Source of the DNA: Prevotella sp. UBA6994
Lineage (GTDB): Bacteria; Bacteroidota; Bacteroidia; Bacteroidales; Bacteroidaceae
DNA: 64,000 bases
NCBI GenBank assembly: GCA_002449845.1
Contig: DJXW01000019.1
Coordinates: forward strand, 1 to 64,000
Reading direction: 5' to 3'
This document shows, piece after piece, positions 17,471-25,367 of this stretch (position 1 is the stretch's first letter; each line of letters opens with the position of its first letter). The notes beneath the pieces were generated by a model, which had not been told where the DNA came from, did not search any database, and saw only the letters and a program-made list of their open reading frames with translations. Both the position numbers and the translations under genes were made by a program.

Positions 17471-18007
17471 ATGAAAAGTTTTAAAGATTTGGTGCAATTG
17501 CGCCGCAGTCATCGTAAGTTTACAGATGAGCCATTGACCGCTGACGAAGTGAAAACCATTCTCAGGGCTGCATTGATGTCGCCCACGTCGAAGAACCGTA
17601 GGGCTTGGCATTTCGTGGTGGTGGAAGACAAGACAGATTTGAAGAAGTTGGCTGATGCCAAGGAACAATATGCTGAGTTTGTGGGCAATGCGCCGTTGGC
17701 AGTGGTCGTAACGGCAAGTCCCGAGGAAGACGAGTGCTGGATGGAAGATTGTGCCATTGCCGCCATCTCCATGCAATATCAGGCAGAAGACTTGGGACTG
17801 GGTTCTTGTTGGGCTCAGATGAAGAATTACGCATTGTCAGACGGTACGCTTACCGAAGACGTGATACGTGGTATCTTGGATATTCCTCAAGACCAACGTG
17901 TGCTCTGCATTCTCGCCTTTGGACATCAGGCAGATGAGAGAAAGCCACAAAACGAGGACAAACTGAAATGGGAAAACGTACACATAGGGAAGTTTGCAAA
18001 TGATTAA
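17471..18007 (+). CDS. Nitroreductase-family flavoprotein
   Basis: A short (178-residue) FMN-dependent NADH/NADPH oxidoreductase. Family features are the FMN-phosphate contacts RRSHRKF near the N-terminus, MSPTSKNRRAWHFVVV, APLAVVVTA, and the late GLGSCWAQM. The physiological substrate cannot be told. ATG 17471 is chosen because the longer frame runs back through the divergent gene's promoter. It overlaps the next gene by eight bases. Confidence 0.88.
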   Translation: MKSFKDLVQLRRSHRKFTDEPLTADEVKTILRAALMSPTSKNRRAWHFVVVEDKTDLKKLADAKEQYAEFVGNAPLAVVVTASPEEDECWMEDCAIAAISMQYQAEDLGLGSCWAQMKNYALSDGTLTEDVIRGILDIPQDQRVLCILAFGHQADERKPQNEDKLKWENVHIGKFAND

Positions 18008-18518
18008 CTACGATTTAAGGAAAATCAAAGCCATCATCTTTGATGTGGATGGGGTGCTCTCGTCTGAAACGGTAGTGTTGGCTTCCGACGGTGAGCCACT
18101 TCGTACCGTGAACATCAAGGATGGCTACGCCATACAGTTAGCGCAAAAGTTGGGATTGAAAATCGTCATCTTGACGGGTGGCAATACACAAGCCGTGAGA
18201 ATGCGCTATGAGCGGTTGGGCGTGAAAGACATCTATATGCAATGCGCCATCAAGTTGAAGACATACGAGGAGTTTCTCGACAAATATCATCTTCTTGACG
18301 AAGATGTGCTGTATATGGGAGATGACATTCCCGACTATGAGGTGTTGAAACGTTGTGGTTGTCCTTGCTGTCCTTCTGATGCGTGTGACGACATCAAGCA
18401 AGTCTGCATTTACGTGAGTGACAAGAAAGGTGGGTTTGGCTGTGGCCGCGACGTGATAGAACAGGTGTTGCGGGCACAAGGCAAATGGTTGGCAGATGAA
18501 AGGGCTTTTGGATGGTAA
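18000..18518 (+). CDS. kdsC: KdsC-type HAD phosphatase (KDO 8-phosphate phosphatase)
   Basis: A HAD-IIIA enzyme with the minimal C0 form. The nucleophile motif FDVDGVLSS, motif II ILTGGNT, and motif IV MGDDIPDYEVL are all present. KdsC removes phosphate from KDO-8-P in lipid A core synthesis; the length (172) and the motif order fit. There is an extra Cys-rich piece (CGCPCCPSDAC) near the end of the core. ATG 18000 overlaps the end of the nitroreductase gene, and its own stop overlaps the maf start, so translation is probably coupled. Confidence 0.85.
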   Translation: MINYDLRKIKAIIFDVDGVLSSETVVLASDGEPLRTVNIKDGYAIQLAQKLGLKIVILTGGNTQAVRMRYERLGVKDIYMQCAIKLKTYEEFLDKYHLLDEDVLYMGDDIPDYEVLKRCGCPCCPSDACDDIKQVCIYVSDKKGGFGCGRDVIEQVLRAQGKWLADERAFGW

Positions 18519-19099
18519 ACGTAAGTAAGAAGATTATATTGTCAAGCAACTCCCCTCGTAGAAAGGAATTGCTTGCAGGATTAGACCTTCCGTTTGAGGT
18601 GAAGGTTTTGTCGGGTATCGACGAGTCTTATCCTGACGGATTGAGCGTTGAGGAAATTCCTCAGTATATATCCAGACAAAAAGCGGCTGCTTACGAAATA
18701 GCCGATGATGAAATTGTCATCACCGCTGATACGGTGGTGGCTGTTGGCAATGAGATTTTGGGGAAACCGATAGATGAAACGGATGCGAGGAACATGCTGC
18801 ACACCTTGAGCGGAAAGACTCATCAGGTGGTGACGGGTGTTTGCATTACTTCTAAAGACAAGCAGCGAGTGTTCTCCGTGGTGTCTGAAGTAACGTTTAA
18901 ATGCCTTTCTGACCAAGAAATCAACTATTACATACGTCACTATCGTCCGTTTGACAAAGCTGGTGCTTACGGAATACAGGAATGGATTGGATATGTGGGC
19001 GTTACCTCATTGAAAGGTAGCTATTTTAACGTGATGGGACTCCCCGTTCAACGTATTTATGAGGAATTATGTCGTGAATTTGGTGTTTTTGTGGAATAA
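18512..19099 (+). CDS. maf: Maf-family nucleotide pyrophosphatase
   Basis: Hydrolyses non-canonical or methylated nucleoside triphosphates. The Maf signature is complete: LSSNSPRRKELL, ITADTVV, GKPIDETDARNML, and FDKAGAYGIQEWIG. The AGAYGIQ form points to the YhdE subgroup (dTTP/UTP pyrophosphatase). Length is normal (195). Last gene of the three-gene operon. Confidence 0.93.
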   Translation: MVNVSKKIILSSNSPRRKELLAGLDLPFEVKVLSGIDESYPDGLSVEEIPQYISRQKAAAYEIADDEIVITADTVVAVGNEILGKPIDETDARNMLHTLSGKTHQVVTGVCITSKDKQRVFSVVSEVTFKCLSDQEINYYIRHYRPFDKAGAYGIQEWIGYVGVTSLKGSYFNVMGLPVQRIYEELCREFGVFVE

Positions 19100-19113
19100 A
19101 ATTGTGAAAAAAA

Positions 19114-19144
19114 TTTGGTAGTTAAAAAAAATGTATTACCTTTG
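19114..19144 (+). promoter_or_regulatory. Consensus promoter without a downstream coding gene
   Basis: TTTG (19114-19117), 19 bases, TACCTTTG (19137-19144). One of the best matches in the window. The only thing downstream on this strand is a terminator hairpin at 19205. Confidence 0.7.
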
Positions 19145-19149
19145 CATAC

Positions 19150-19237
19150 GTTATCCTGAAAACAATCTTTTTACCTTAAAAAACTAATACCTATTGAAGA
19201 TTGGAGCGATCACCTGCGATAGGCCATCGCTTTTTTT
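19150..19237 (+). ncRNA. Predicted orphan small RNA (~88 bases)
   Basis: Bounded by the consensus promoter at 19114-19144 and a Rho-independent terminator at 19205-19237. It has no convincing coding content, and the following genes are on the other strand. No Rfam-type family is recognised. The body is single-stranded and A/T-rich, with a U-rich ACAATCTTTTTACC segment. The start is estimated from the -7 element. Confidence 0.5.
19205..19237 (+). terminator. Terminator of the predicted small RNA
   Basis: AGCGAT (19205-19210) pairs with ATCGCT (19226-19231), with an inner CCT/AGG helix around the loop GCGAT, followed by seven T. Confidence 0.75.
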
Positions 19238-19328
19238 ATGTCCTTTTTTTAATCCCGTTTTTCGTCTTTGTCTGTTTCCTTATAGTATTGCCATTCTTTA
19301 CTTGGAGGAAAAACGGTTGATTGGCAAT

Positions 19329-19710
19329 TTGTCTTGTAAATTCTGAATTTAGGTGCCAATATACGGGCGTTTTTTCAAACTGATTGGTCTTTGGTTGAAA
19401 AAATGCTTGTTTTTCTGTAGTTCTGTATGTTGCTGATAATTAGTGACTTGCGGAGAATTAAGATTTGCGGATAAGTAAATAGAAGGCTTTTTTACGTCAA
19501 AAAAGGTGGTTTTAGGGGTGTTCGTAACATATTCAGTTAGCTCAATAACATATATAGTTACGCTCATAACTCATCATGTTACGTGCGTAACATGATATGT
19601 TACGATGAAAAATAGGATATTTTACCCGTTTTCATCCAGTTTTTCGTGTTTCTATTTCTATTTCGCAAGAAAATCCAGACAAAAAATTGTCGGTGATTTT
19701 GACATGGATA
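19329..19710 (+). repeat. Dispersed ~380-bp non-coding repeat, copy 2
   Basis: Same order of parts as copies 1 and 3. Start TTGTCTTGTAAATTC; hairpin 19367-19406 (GCGTTTTTTC with GAAAAAATGC); variable middle; four 19-base inverted repeats beginning at 19523, 19544, 19565 and 19586 (exact 21-bp pitch); GATGAAAAA block; distal TCTATTTCGCAAGAAAATCC block ending near GTCGG and GACATGG. The last array unit is CGTAACATGATATGTTACG. Confidence 0.88.
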
Positions 19711-19806
19711 TAAATGCGCAGGTAGTGGTTAGAATGCGAAAAAAACTGATTCCCAAATGCTTGAATGGCAATTTGGGAATCAAAAAACTAATGAAAAACA
19801 AGGATT

Positions 19807-20193
19807 TTATCCGTTAGGTATTTCTTCAGACTGTTTCTGCTTGTGCTCTTCCCATGCTGTCATCACATCGTCAATAGAGAGACCGAGCAATTCTAATCGA
19901 CGGAAGAACTCTGGCATTTCCTTCGTCAAAAATTCTTTCTTTCGAGCCGTGCGAATCTTTCTCTGCGCTCCCTTGGCAACAAGCATTCCTATACCCCGTT
20001 GTTGTAAGAGAATGTTTTCTCGTTGCAATATTTCAAAGGAACGAAGGGCAGTGTTGGTGTTCACTTCGTATTCGGCTGCCAATTCTCTCACACTTGGCAC
20101 ACGATTACCTTCTTGGTAACGCCCCGATAAGATGTCGTCGCAGAGTCGTTCTGCAATCTTTACGAAGATGGCTTTGTCGCTGTGGTATATCAT
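19807..20193 (-). CDS. GntR-family regulator (YtrA subfamily)
   Basis: A winged helix of the GntR type: ILSGRYQEGNRVPSVRELAA, then NTNTALRSFEILQREN and QQRGIGMLVA. After it comes only a short C-terminal helical segment, which is the YtrA layout (128 residues, no large ligand domain). It is the last gene of an ABC-transporter operon and overlaps the permease stop by four bases. A likely operator, AGTGT-N14-ACACT, lies at 21890-21913 over the operon's transcription start, so it probably represses its own operon. Confidence 0.88.
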   Translation of the reverse strand: MIYHSDKAIFVKIAERLCDDILSGRYQEGNRVPSVRELAAEYEVNTNTALRSFEILQRENILLQQRGIGMLVAKGAQRKIRTARKKEFLTKEMPEFFRRLELLGLSIDDVMTAWEEHKQKQSEEIPNG

Positions 20194-21002
20194 AAGCGTG
20201 TGATTTTGTCAGATACAACTTGTGCCTTGCAGAAGCATCGATAGGCAAGCCAGTAATTGAAGATGGTGGGGATAAGAACAGTCAGCATCATGATTGTGAA
20301 AAAGTATAGATGTTGTTCTTTATTCCAGTTGTTGTGTATCATCGTATATAGACATAAGCCAAAGAAAGATACACCGATGAAAAGTATGGGAATAGCCCAC
20401 AGCCAACCATGACGGCGGAAGAGCAGACCTGAAAGGGTGAACAATGACCAAGGCCAAAGGGCAAAGAAAATAGCCCAGATGACAATGCGGATGATGTCGA
20501 AGATGGTTTGCGCTCCCACGAATTGTATGCTGGAGATAATCCACGAGCCAGGGAGAATCTCGTAACGTAGAATGTAGCCAAAGTCTTTGCCGTTGCTGTC
20601 AAACAACAAGGGGATGCTATTAATGGTGTTGGCTGTCAATCGCGCCGCAAGAGCAAGTAAGTAAATGCCAATGGTGGCATAGACAACTCGTGACAGGTAT
20701 TTCTCCATGTTGCTGGCAGGAAGTGAGAGAAACGTCGTGGCAGTTTGCTTGTTCTCCAATACGTAGAACATCCGTGCCGTGCAGATGAGGATGAATCCCC
20801 AAAATATCCATTCGTCATTGAAGATATAACGCAGCATTTCTATTTCTCCCGACTGGAACACTTGATTCATGATGTAGTGGAGCAGATACTTGATGAGGTA
20901 CAATCCGGTAAGCCCGAGGTACAGGCGCAGGTAAGTGTGTTTTTCCGTTTGCCAGTAATAACGGATGAGTTTCCTGATGTTGGTGAAAGATGGAGTTTTC
21001 AT
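20190..21002 (-). CDS. ABC transporter membrane subunit
   Basis: About six hydrophobic membrane segments, for example LYLGLTGLYLIKYLL, IFWGFILICTARMFYVL, IGIYLLALAARL and FFTIMMLTVLIPTIFNYWLA. No peptidase or sensor domain. It lies three bases after the ABC ATPase gene and overlaps the GntR gene, so it is the permease half of this transporter. The substrate is unknown; YtrA-controlled systems elsewhere respond to cell-wall-active compounds. Confidence 0.75.
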   Translation of the reverse strand: MKTPSFTNIRKLIRYYWQTEKHTYLRLYLGLTGLYLIKYLLHYIMNQVFQSGEIEMLRYIFNDEWIFWGFILICTARMFYVLENKQTATTFLSLPASNMEKYLSRVVYATIGIYLLALAARLTANTINSIPLLFDSNGKDFGYILRYEILPGSWIISSIQFVGAQTIFDIIRIVIWAIFFALWPWSLFTLSGLLFRRHGWLWAIPILFIGVSFFGLCLYTMIHNNWNKEQHLYFFTIMMLTVLIPTIFNYWLAYRCFCKAQVVSDKITRL

Positions 21003-21005
21003 GGA

Positions 21006-21875
21006 TTATTTCGTTGTTATGTTAGTTGGGATTTTTCCGTTTTGCACGGCATTGTATAGTAATTCAAGATTGAGAGGAGTCTCTTCTTCATCAGGAAGAC
21101 GAGGGGAGATGGTAGCGAATCCGAGGGGAGTGCGCTCTGTGTAGAGGCTGTTTTGGGAAGGGATTGAGGATTGCTCGTAGGTGAAGGAGAGGGTGGAGGA
21201 GAGATGTGGCAATGCCACATCAAACAGAACCGTAGAAGGAGTATTGGATGAGGCATCTTGTGAGGGAGAACCAAGGATAAGCACATGGTCGAGGAGCTGC
21301 TCCACATCGTGTACTTGGTGGGTGGATATGAGGATGGTTCGCTCGTCGGTCATGTTTGTGGCAATGGCTTTTCTGAATTGTTTCTTCGATGGGATGTCAA
21401 GACCGTTGGTCGGTTCGTCCATCAAGAGATACTTGGTACCACATGCCAAGGCAAATGCCATGAGCAGTTTCTTCTTTTGTCCCATAGAGAGTCGGTCGAT
21501 GTGTATGTCTGAGGGAAGTTGAAATATATCCAAGCATTGTTGAAGCACCTCGTTGGAGAAGTTGGGATAGAAAGGAGAGTACGTTTTTGTATATTCCGAG
21601 AGTGTCATGCTGGGTAGTTCAAATACCTCAGGAATAAGATATAGTTCTTGGAGGGTGTCAGAACTACGCTTGCATACGTCTGTTCCTTCCACCTCAACTT
21701 GACCCTGTTGTGATTTCAGCAATCCCATCGTTATATATAATAAGGTGGTCTTGCCCGAACCATTGGGACCTAACAAACCATAAGTCTTTCCAGGATGAAT
21801 GGAAAGGCTGAGATGATTAAAAATATCATCTCCATGTTTGGTGTAACTAAATGTAATGTCTTGAATATTAATCAT
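21006..21875 (-). CDS. ABC transporter ATP-binding protein
   Basis: Walker A GPNGSGKTT, the signature region SMGQKKKLLMAFALA (LSGGQ replaced by LSMGQ) and Walker B YLLMDEPTNGLD, with the switch His in ISTHQVHDVE. The C-terminal ~70 residues are a Ser/Pro-rich extension without recognised domains. First gene of a three-gene operon (ATPase, permease, GntR), driven from 21915-21946. Confidence 0.92.
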   Translation of the reverse strand: MINIQDITFSYTKHGDDIFNHLSLSIHPGKTYGLLGPNGSGKTTLLYITMGLLKSQQGQVEVEGTDVCKRSSDTLQELYLIPEVFELPSMTLSEYTKTYSPFYPNFSNEVLQQCLDIFQLPSDIHIDRLSMGQKKKLLMAFALACGTKYLLMDEPTNGLDIPSKKQFRKAIATNMTDERTILISTHQVHDVEQLLDHVLILGSPSQDASSNTPSTVLFDVALPHLSSTLSFTYEQSSIPSQNSLYTERTPLGFATISPRLPDEEETPLNLELLYNAVQNGKIPTNITTK

Positions 21876-21889
21876 ATCGTATAAAATTT

Positions 21890-21913
21890 AGTGTCTTAGT
21901 TACTTAGAACACT
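21890..21913. promoter_or_regulatory. Probable YtrA-type operator
   Basis: AGTGT (21890-21894), 14 bases, ACACT (21909-21913). It begins one base past the -7 element and covers the predicted transcription start. B. subtilis YtrA is reported to bind AGTGTA-N13-TACACT, which is very close in sequence and spacing. Confidence 0.6.
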
Positions 21914-21914
21914 G

Positions 21915-21946
21915 CAAATGTAATTATTGTTTGTCAATCAACCAAA
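21915..21946 (-). promoter_or_regulatory. Promoter of the ABC-GntR operon
   Basis: TTTG (21946-21943), 20 bases, TACATTTG (21922-21915) on the - strand. Confidence 0.65.
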
Positions 21947-22039
21947 AATCGCCTGTTTATTTATACAATATTAACACTGTCAATCTATCCTGTAACTTCT
22001 CAGTTCACCCCCAAGATCGATGATAACTGGGTGGTTGCA

Positions 22040-22081
22040 CGAAAAATGCCCCTGCCAGACTCTCACGAGCCGTGACAGGGG
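22040..22081 (-). terminator. Terminator of the sigma/outer-membrane-protein operon
   Basis: On the - strand CCCCTG with CAGGGG encloses an inner TCACG/CGTGA helix with an eight-base bulge, followed by ATTTTT. It lies about 100 bases past the last gene of the operon. Confidence 0.65.
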
Positions 22082-22184
22082 TGATGCATCGCTTTTATCT
22101 AACTAATTATATACTCATTTGACTCGAAATGTAGGGACGAGGTACGCAGCATCCTTTTTGTTACGTATCGCTGTCAAGGTTAGG

Positions 22185-25100
22185 TTAGTGTTTGCCCTGA
22201 CGAGTCCAGTGGAATACCAAATGCAGCATGACGTAATGGGGTAGCGATCGATAGCACGTCACGGTGCGTCCCATGGCGTTGATCACGTACTGAGTGTCCG
22301 ACAGCTGGTGCAACAGGTCGAACGCTTCGAGACGGGCTATGAGCTTGCCATTGAGGAACGGTTGACTCAGCGAGGCATTGACAATGAAGTCGTTGGTGTT
22401 GAGTTCTGTGCTGCCGTAGCGGCGGCCATACATCGTGGCATCTGCAGCCAGCGTCAGGCCACCGATTTTCGTACCCCAAAGGGCAGGTGTAGTGTAGGTG
22501 GCTTCTAGGCCGTAGTGATAGTCGAGGGCACGGAGCGTGGTGAAATCATACATCTTGCCATCGCTGTGGCGCCAGTTGATGTAGCCCACGGCGCGGATGT
22601 TCAATGTCTTCCGGTGAAAGCGGATGTTGCCGCCGCTGTTCAACGAGAGGGTGTTCACGGTGTTCACCTGACTCGCCGCCATACCTGCCAGCATGGCGTG
22701 GTCCTTGGCATGATTCCAGTCGATGCCCGCATCGGCGTGCCACGTCCAGTAGCGCTTCGTGCCGATGCTATGGTCGGTGCTGAAATTGGCGTGGGCGTCG
22801 TAGGCACCGCTGACGTTCATGGGCTTAAAGGTGCTGACGCCCGTGGCGGGGTCGTAGGCCAGCGACTGTGCGATGTCACGATGATGATAGCTGAACGAGG
22901 TTGAGGCGTGGTACATGCCACCAGCCACTTCCTTGCCATCGTAGTAGCTAATGCTTAGGTTCGTCTGTGCAGAGGGCTTTAGGTCGGGGTTGCCCAACTT
23001 CACCACGAGCGGACGGCTGTCGTCGCGATAGCTGATGCGATTCAGTATTTCGGCTGCTGTCTGGCGGTAGCTGATGCGGACCTGCAGGTCGCGACGTGAG
23101 TCTTTCCACACGTTGCGATAGCGGAAGGAAGGATTGGGGAAGATGGCCGTCTGACGCGCCAGTGTGTCGAGGCTGCCACGCCGGTAGCGCAGTCTGTAGA
23201 AGTGCATGGGCACTTGCAGCTCTAAGCGCCAGCGATCGTAGTTCACTTTCATGTGAGCTATGCTATGGGTATAATGACCCGTTTTGTTCAGGCTGAACGT
23301 CATGTCGTTCTGCTGGGTCGTGGCACAGCTCTCATAAGAGTTGGCTGGGTCCAGGGTGGCTGCGATGGCATCGATCTCAGAAGGAAGGAGCGGGTCGGCA
23401 GGTTCAACTTCCCCCGTGGGACCGACCGTGGAGGCTGGGTGGTAGAGGTTGTCGCGGCTGTGGATGCGCAGATAGGCCATGAGGTCGGAGATGCCGAAGT
23501 GCAGGTTGTGCCCCAGTTCCTTGCCGAAGCCCAGACTGAGGAGGGCTGCAGCATTGCGTGAGTACAGGCTGTTGGCATTGCGTGTCTCCACATCCGCCGG
23601 AGCCGTTGTTACCTTGTTACTTTGATACTTTGTTACTTTGTCACCTTGGTACCCTGTTACTTTGTTACCTTGGTACTTTGTTACTTTGAAAACTTCTCCT
23701 TGTTCGCCTTCGTCGTTGCTGAGGTCCAAATGGGTGTAGAAGTCGAGGTGCTGGTTGCGCCGCCCTACCCTGACGCTGCCCTGGGCATCGAGGCTGGCTG
23801 CCCACTTGGTGCCACGGCTGATGCCTACGGTGCGCTGAGCGATGCTGAGCGTGTCGGTGGTTTCCTGAAAGGCCGAATGCGTGGCACCGTTGCGGCGTGT
23901 GTGGTTGAAATCGGCTTCGATGTTCATGTAGGTCGGCAACTTCAGCGTCAGACTGTTATGCAGCGACCAGCGGCGGTTGCCCATCTTGCTGAACGACTCG
24001 GTGAAAGCCGTTGGCGTAAGGGTGCCCACAAACCGCTCCTGGTGCTGGTTCATGGTCTGTGCGTCGGTGGTAGAGGTGTACTCGCCGCGCAGCGTCTCCT
24101 TCAGTTTGTCGCCTTCAGAGTGGTAGCTGAGTTCCGAAGCCGCACTGCGCGTGGTGATGATGGAGCGAGGCATACGCGCCGGACTCCATTGCCCCGTCTG
24201 ACCGGCATGCCGCGTCTCGTTCACGTTGTTTGCATTGGCAAGCACGGTGAGCCGCAGCTTGTCGGTGAAGCCCAGCAAGAAGCCGCGCCCCAGATAAGCC
24301 CTCTCGGAAGGAGCCCCCTCCCTACTGGGGAGGGTCGGGGTGGGGCTCGCCGCTGCTTCCACGTTGGCAATGTAGCCTTGGCTATATTCGTCCTTCAGAT
24401 TTACATCCATCACGTAGCGGCGCGGCTCTACATCGTAGCCCAAGGCTTCGCTCTTGTCGGTCTGCTTCTCGTATACCTTCAGGTTTTTCACGGTGTAGTA
24501 AGGCAGGTTCTCCATCAGCACCTTCTTGTTTCCGCCGAAGAACGAGCGCGAGCCCAGCAGCAGCTCGTCGACCTTGCGCCCGTTGACGAAGATCTCGCCC
24601 TGGTCGTTCAGCGTCACGCCGGGCAGCTGGCGGATGAGGTCGTCGAGCATGGAACCCTCGGGCAGCTGGAAGGCCGTGGCATCGTAGACGAGGGTGTCGC
24701 CGCGATAGTAGAACTTCACGCGGGTGGCCGTCACTACCACTTCGTCGAGGTTCAGGTTACGCGTCTTGCGCATCTGCAGCGTTCCCAGGTCGATGTCTTC
24801 GGTTGCCTGCCGACCTATCGACACCCGTTTCCACACGTCGTCATAGCCTTTGAGCTGAGCACGGACGAGATAGTCGCGCCCGGTCCTGACCTTGGTTCCG
24901 AAGTGGGCCTTGGTGATGCGGTTATCGCCGTTGAGGAAATAGATGATCTGCAGCGAGTCGGCAATGACGACCGAGTCGGCTGTGAGCACCGACACCTTCG
25001 CCTTAGTGAGGGGGCGCTTCAGGAAGCTGTCCTCCACATCGCCTGAGAGGTCGACAGTCTGCACCTTCGGCACTTGCCGCTTCTTCATCTGCACGGCGAT

Positions 25101-25367
25101 GTGGCGACCGCGCACCTTCACCTTCACGGGCAGCCCACGGCAGAGGCGCTTCACGGCATCGGGAGCCGAAAGCCCAGTGACCTTGGCCGTGGTGTGCAAC
25201 CGGTCGAGCCCGTCGGAGAGAATGTCGATGGTGTATTCCGGCTGGCTGCGGCCGATGGTCTGCAGGGCGTCGAGCAACGGCACCTCGCGAAAGGTCTGTG
25301 CCACAGCGCTGCCGAGCGGGAGCAGCGACACGGCGAGCAGGAGGAGGAGGATTCTTGGTTGCTTCAT
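22185..25367 (-). CDS. STN-domain outer-membrane beta-barrel protein (second of a pair)
   Basis: Signal peptide (ILLLLLAVSLLPLGSAVAQ), an STN domain (~25-90, with YTIDILSDGLDRLHTTAKVT), a carboxypeptidase-like regulatory domain, a plug-like segment (VVVTATRVKFYYRGDTLVYD) and a C-terminal barrel of about 700 residues. This is the TonB-receptor-like layout; no SusD gene is present. The ligand is unknown. The STN domain is expected to talk to the anti-sigma protein encoded upstream. ATG 25367 overlaps the previous gene by four bases; the longer frame adds 128 Arg/Pro-rich residues in front of the signal peptide. Two oddities: ten octamer repeats inside the gene (23609-23688) and an in-frame GC-rich palindromic insert (24313-24346). 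Confidence 0.85.
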   Translation of the reverse strand: MKQPRILLLLLAVSLLPLGSAVAQTFREVPLLDALQTIGRSQPEYTIDILSDGLDRLHTTAKVTGLSAPDAVKRLCRGLPVKVKVRGRHIAVQMKKRQVPKVQTVDLSGDVEDSFLKRPLTKAKVSVLTADSVVIADSLQIIYFLNGDNRITKAHFGTKVRTGRDYLVRAQLKGYDDVWKRVSIGRQATEDIDLGTLQMRKTRNLNLDEVVVTATRVKFYYRGDTLVYDATAFQLPEGSMLDDLIRQLPGVTLNDQGEIFVNGRKVDELLLGSRSFFGGNKKVLMENLPYYTVKNLKVYEKQTDKSEALGYDVEPRRYVMDVNLKDEYSQGYIANVEAAASPTPTLPSREGAPSERAYLGRGFLLGFTDKLRLTVLANANNVNETRHAGQTGQWSPARMPRSIITTRSAASELSYHSEGDKLKETLRGEYTSTTDAQTMNQHQERFVGTLTPTAFTESFSKMGNRRWSLHNSLTLKLPTYMNIEADFNHTRRNGATHSAFQETTDTLSIAQRTVGISRGTKWAASLDAQGSVRVGRRNQHLDFYTHLDLSNDEGEQGEVFKVTKYQGNKVTGYQGDKVTKYQSNKVTTAPADVETRNANSLYSRNAAALLSLGFGKELGHNLHFGISDLMAYLRIHSRDNLYHPASTVGPTGEVEPADPLLPSEIDAIAATLDPANSYESCATTQQNDMTFSLNKTGHYTHSIAHMKVNYDRWRLELQVPMHFYRLRYRRGSLDTLARQTAIFPNPSFRYRNVWKDSRRDLQVRISYRQTAAEILNRISYRDDSRPLVVKLGNPDLKPSAQTNLSISYYDGKEVAGGMYHASTSFSYHHRDIAQSLAYDPATGVSTFKPMNVSGAYDAHANFSTDHSIGTKRYWTWHADAGIDWNHAKDHAMLAGMAASQVNTVNTLSLNSGGNIRFHRKTLNIRAVGYINWRHSDGKMYDFTTLRALDYHYGLEATYTTPALWGTKIGGLTLAADATMYGRRYGSTELNTNDFIVNASLSQPFLNGKLIARLEAFDLLHQLSDTQYVINAMGRTVTCYRSLPHYVMLHLVFHWTRQGKH
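23609..23688. repeat. Ten tandem octamers inside the outer-membrane-protein gene
   Basis: Consensus TTACTTTG on the + strand, ten adjacent units, exactly 80 bases. Four units are identical to the consensus; variants include TTACCTTG, GTACTTTG and TCACCTTG. In the coding strand three octamers give an eight-residue period, KVTKYQGN, KVTGYQGD, KVTKYQSN. Because 8 is not a multiple of 3, gain or loss of one or two units would shift the frame. Confidence 0.9.
24313..24346. repeat. GC-rich palindromic insert a
   Basis: Its core is CCCTCCCTACTGGGGAGGG, followed by TCGGGGTGGGG. The reverse complement closely matches the insert at 26556-26586. In frame it encodes PTPTLPSREGA. Confidence 0.75.

Noticed and set aside
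19194..19340. TTG-started frame MKIGAITCDRP across the small-RNA terminator
   Set aside because: It reads through a strong terminator into the repeat and looks like nothing known.
19605..19817. Small reading frame through repeat copy 2 (and similar frames in copies 1 and 3) as a protein gene
   Set aside because: The translation depends on the repeat sequence, is not kept in length or frame between copies, and the base changes follow hairpin stems instead of codons.
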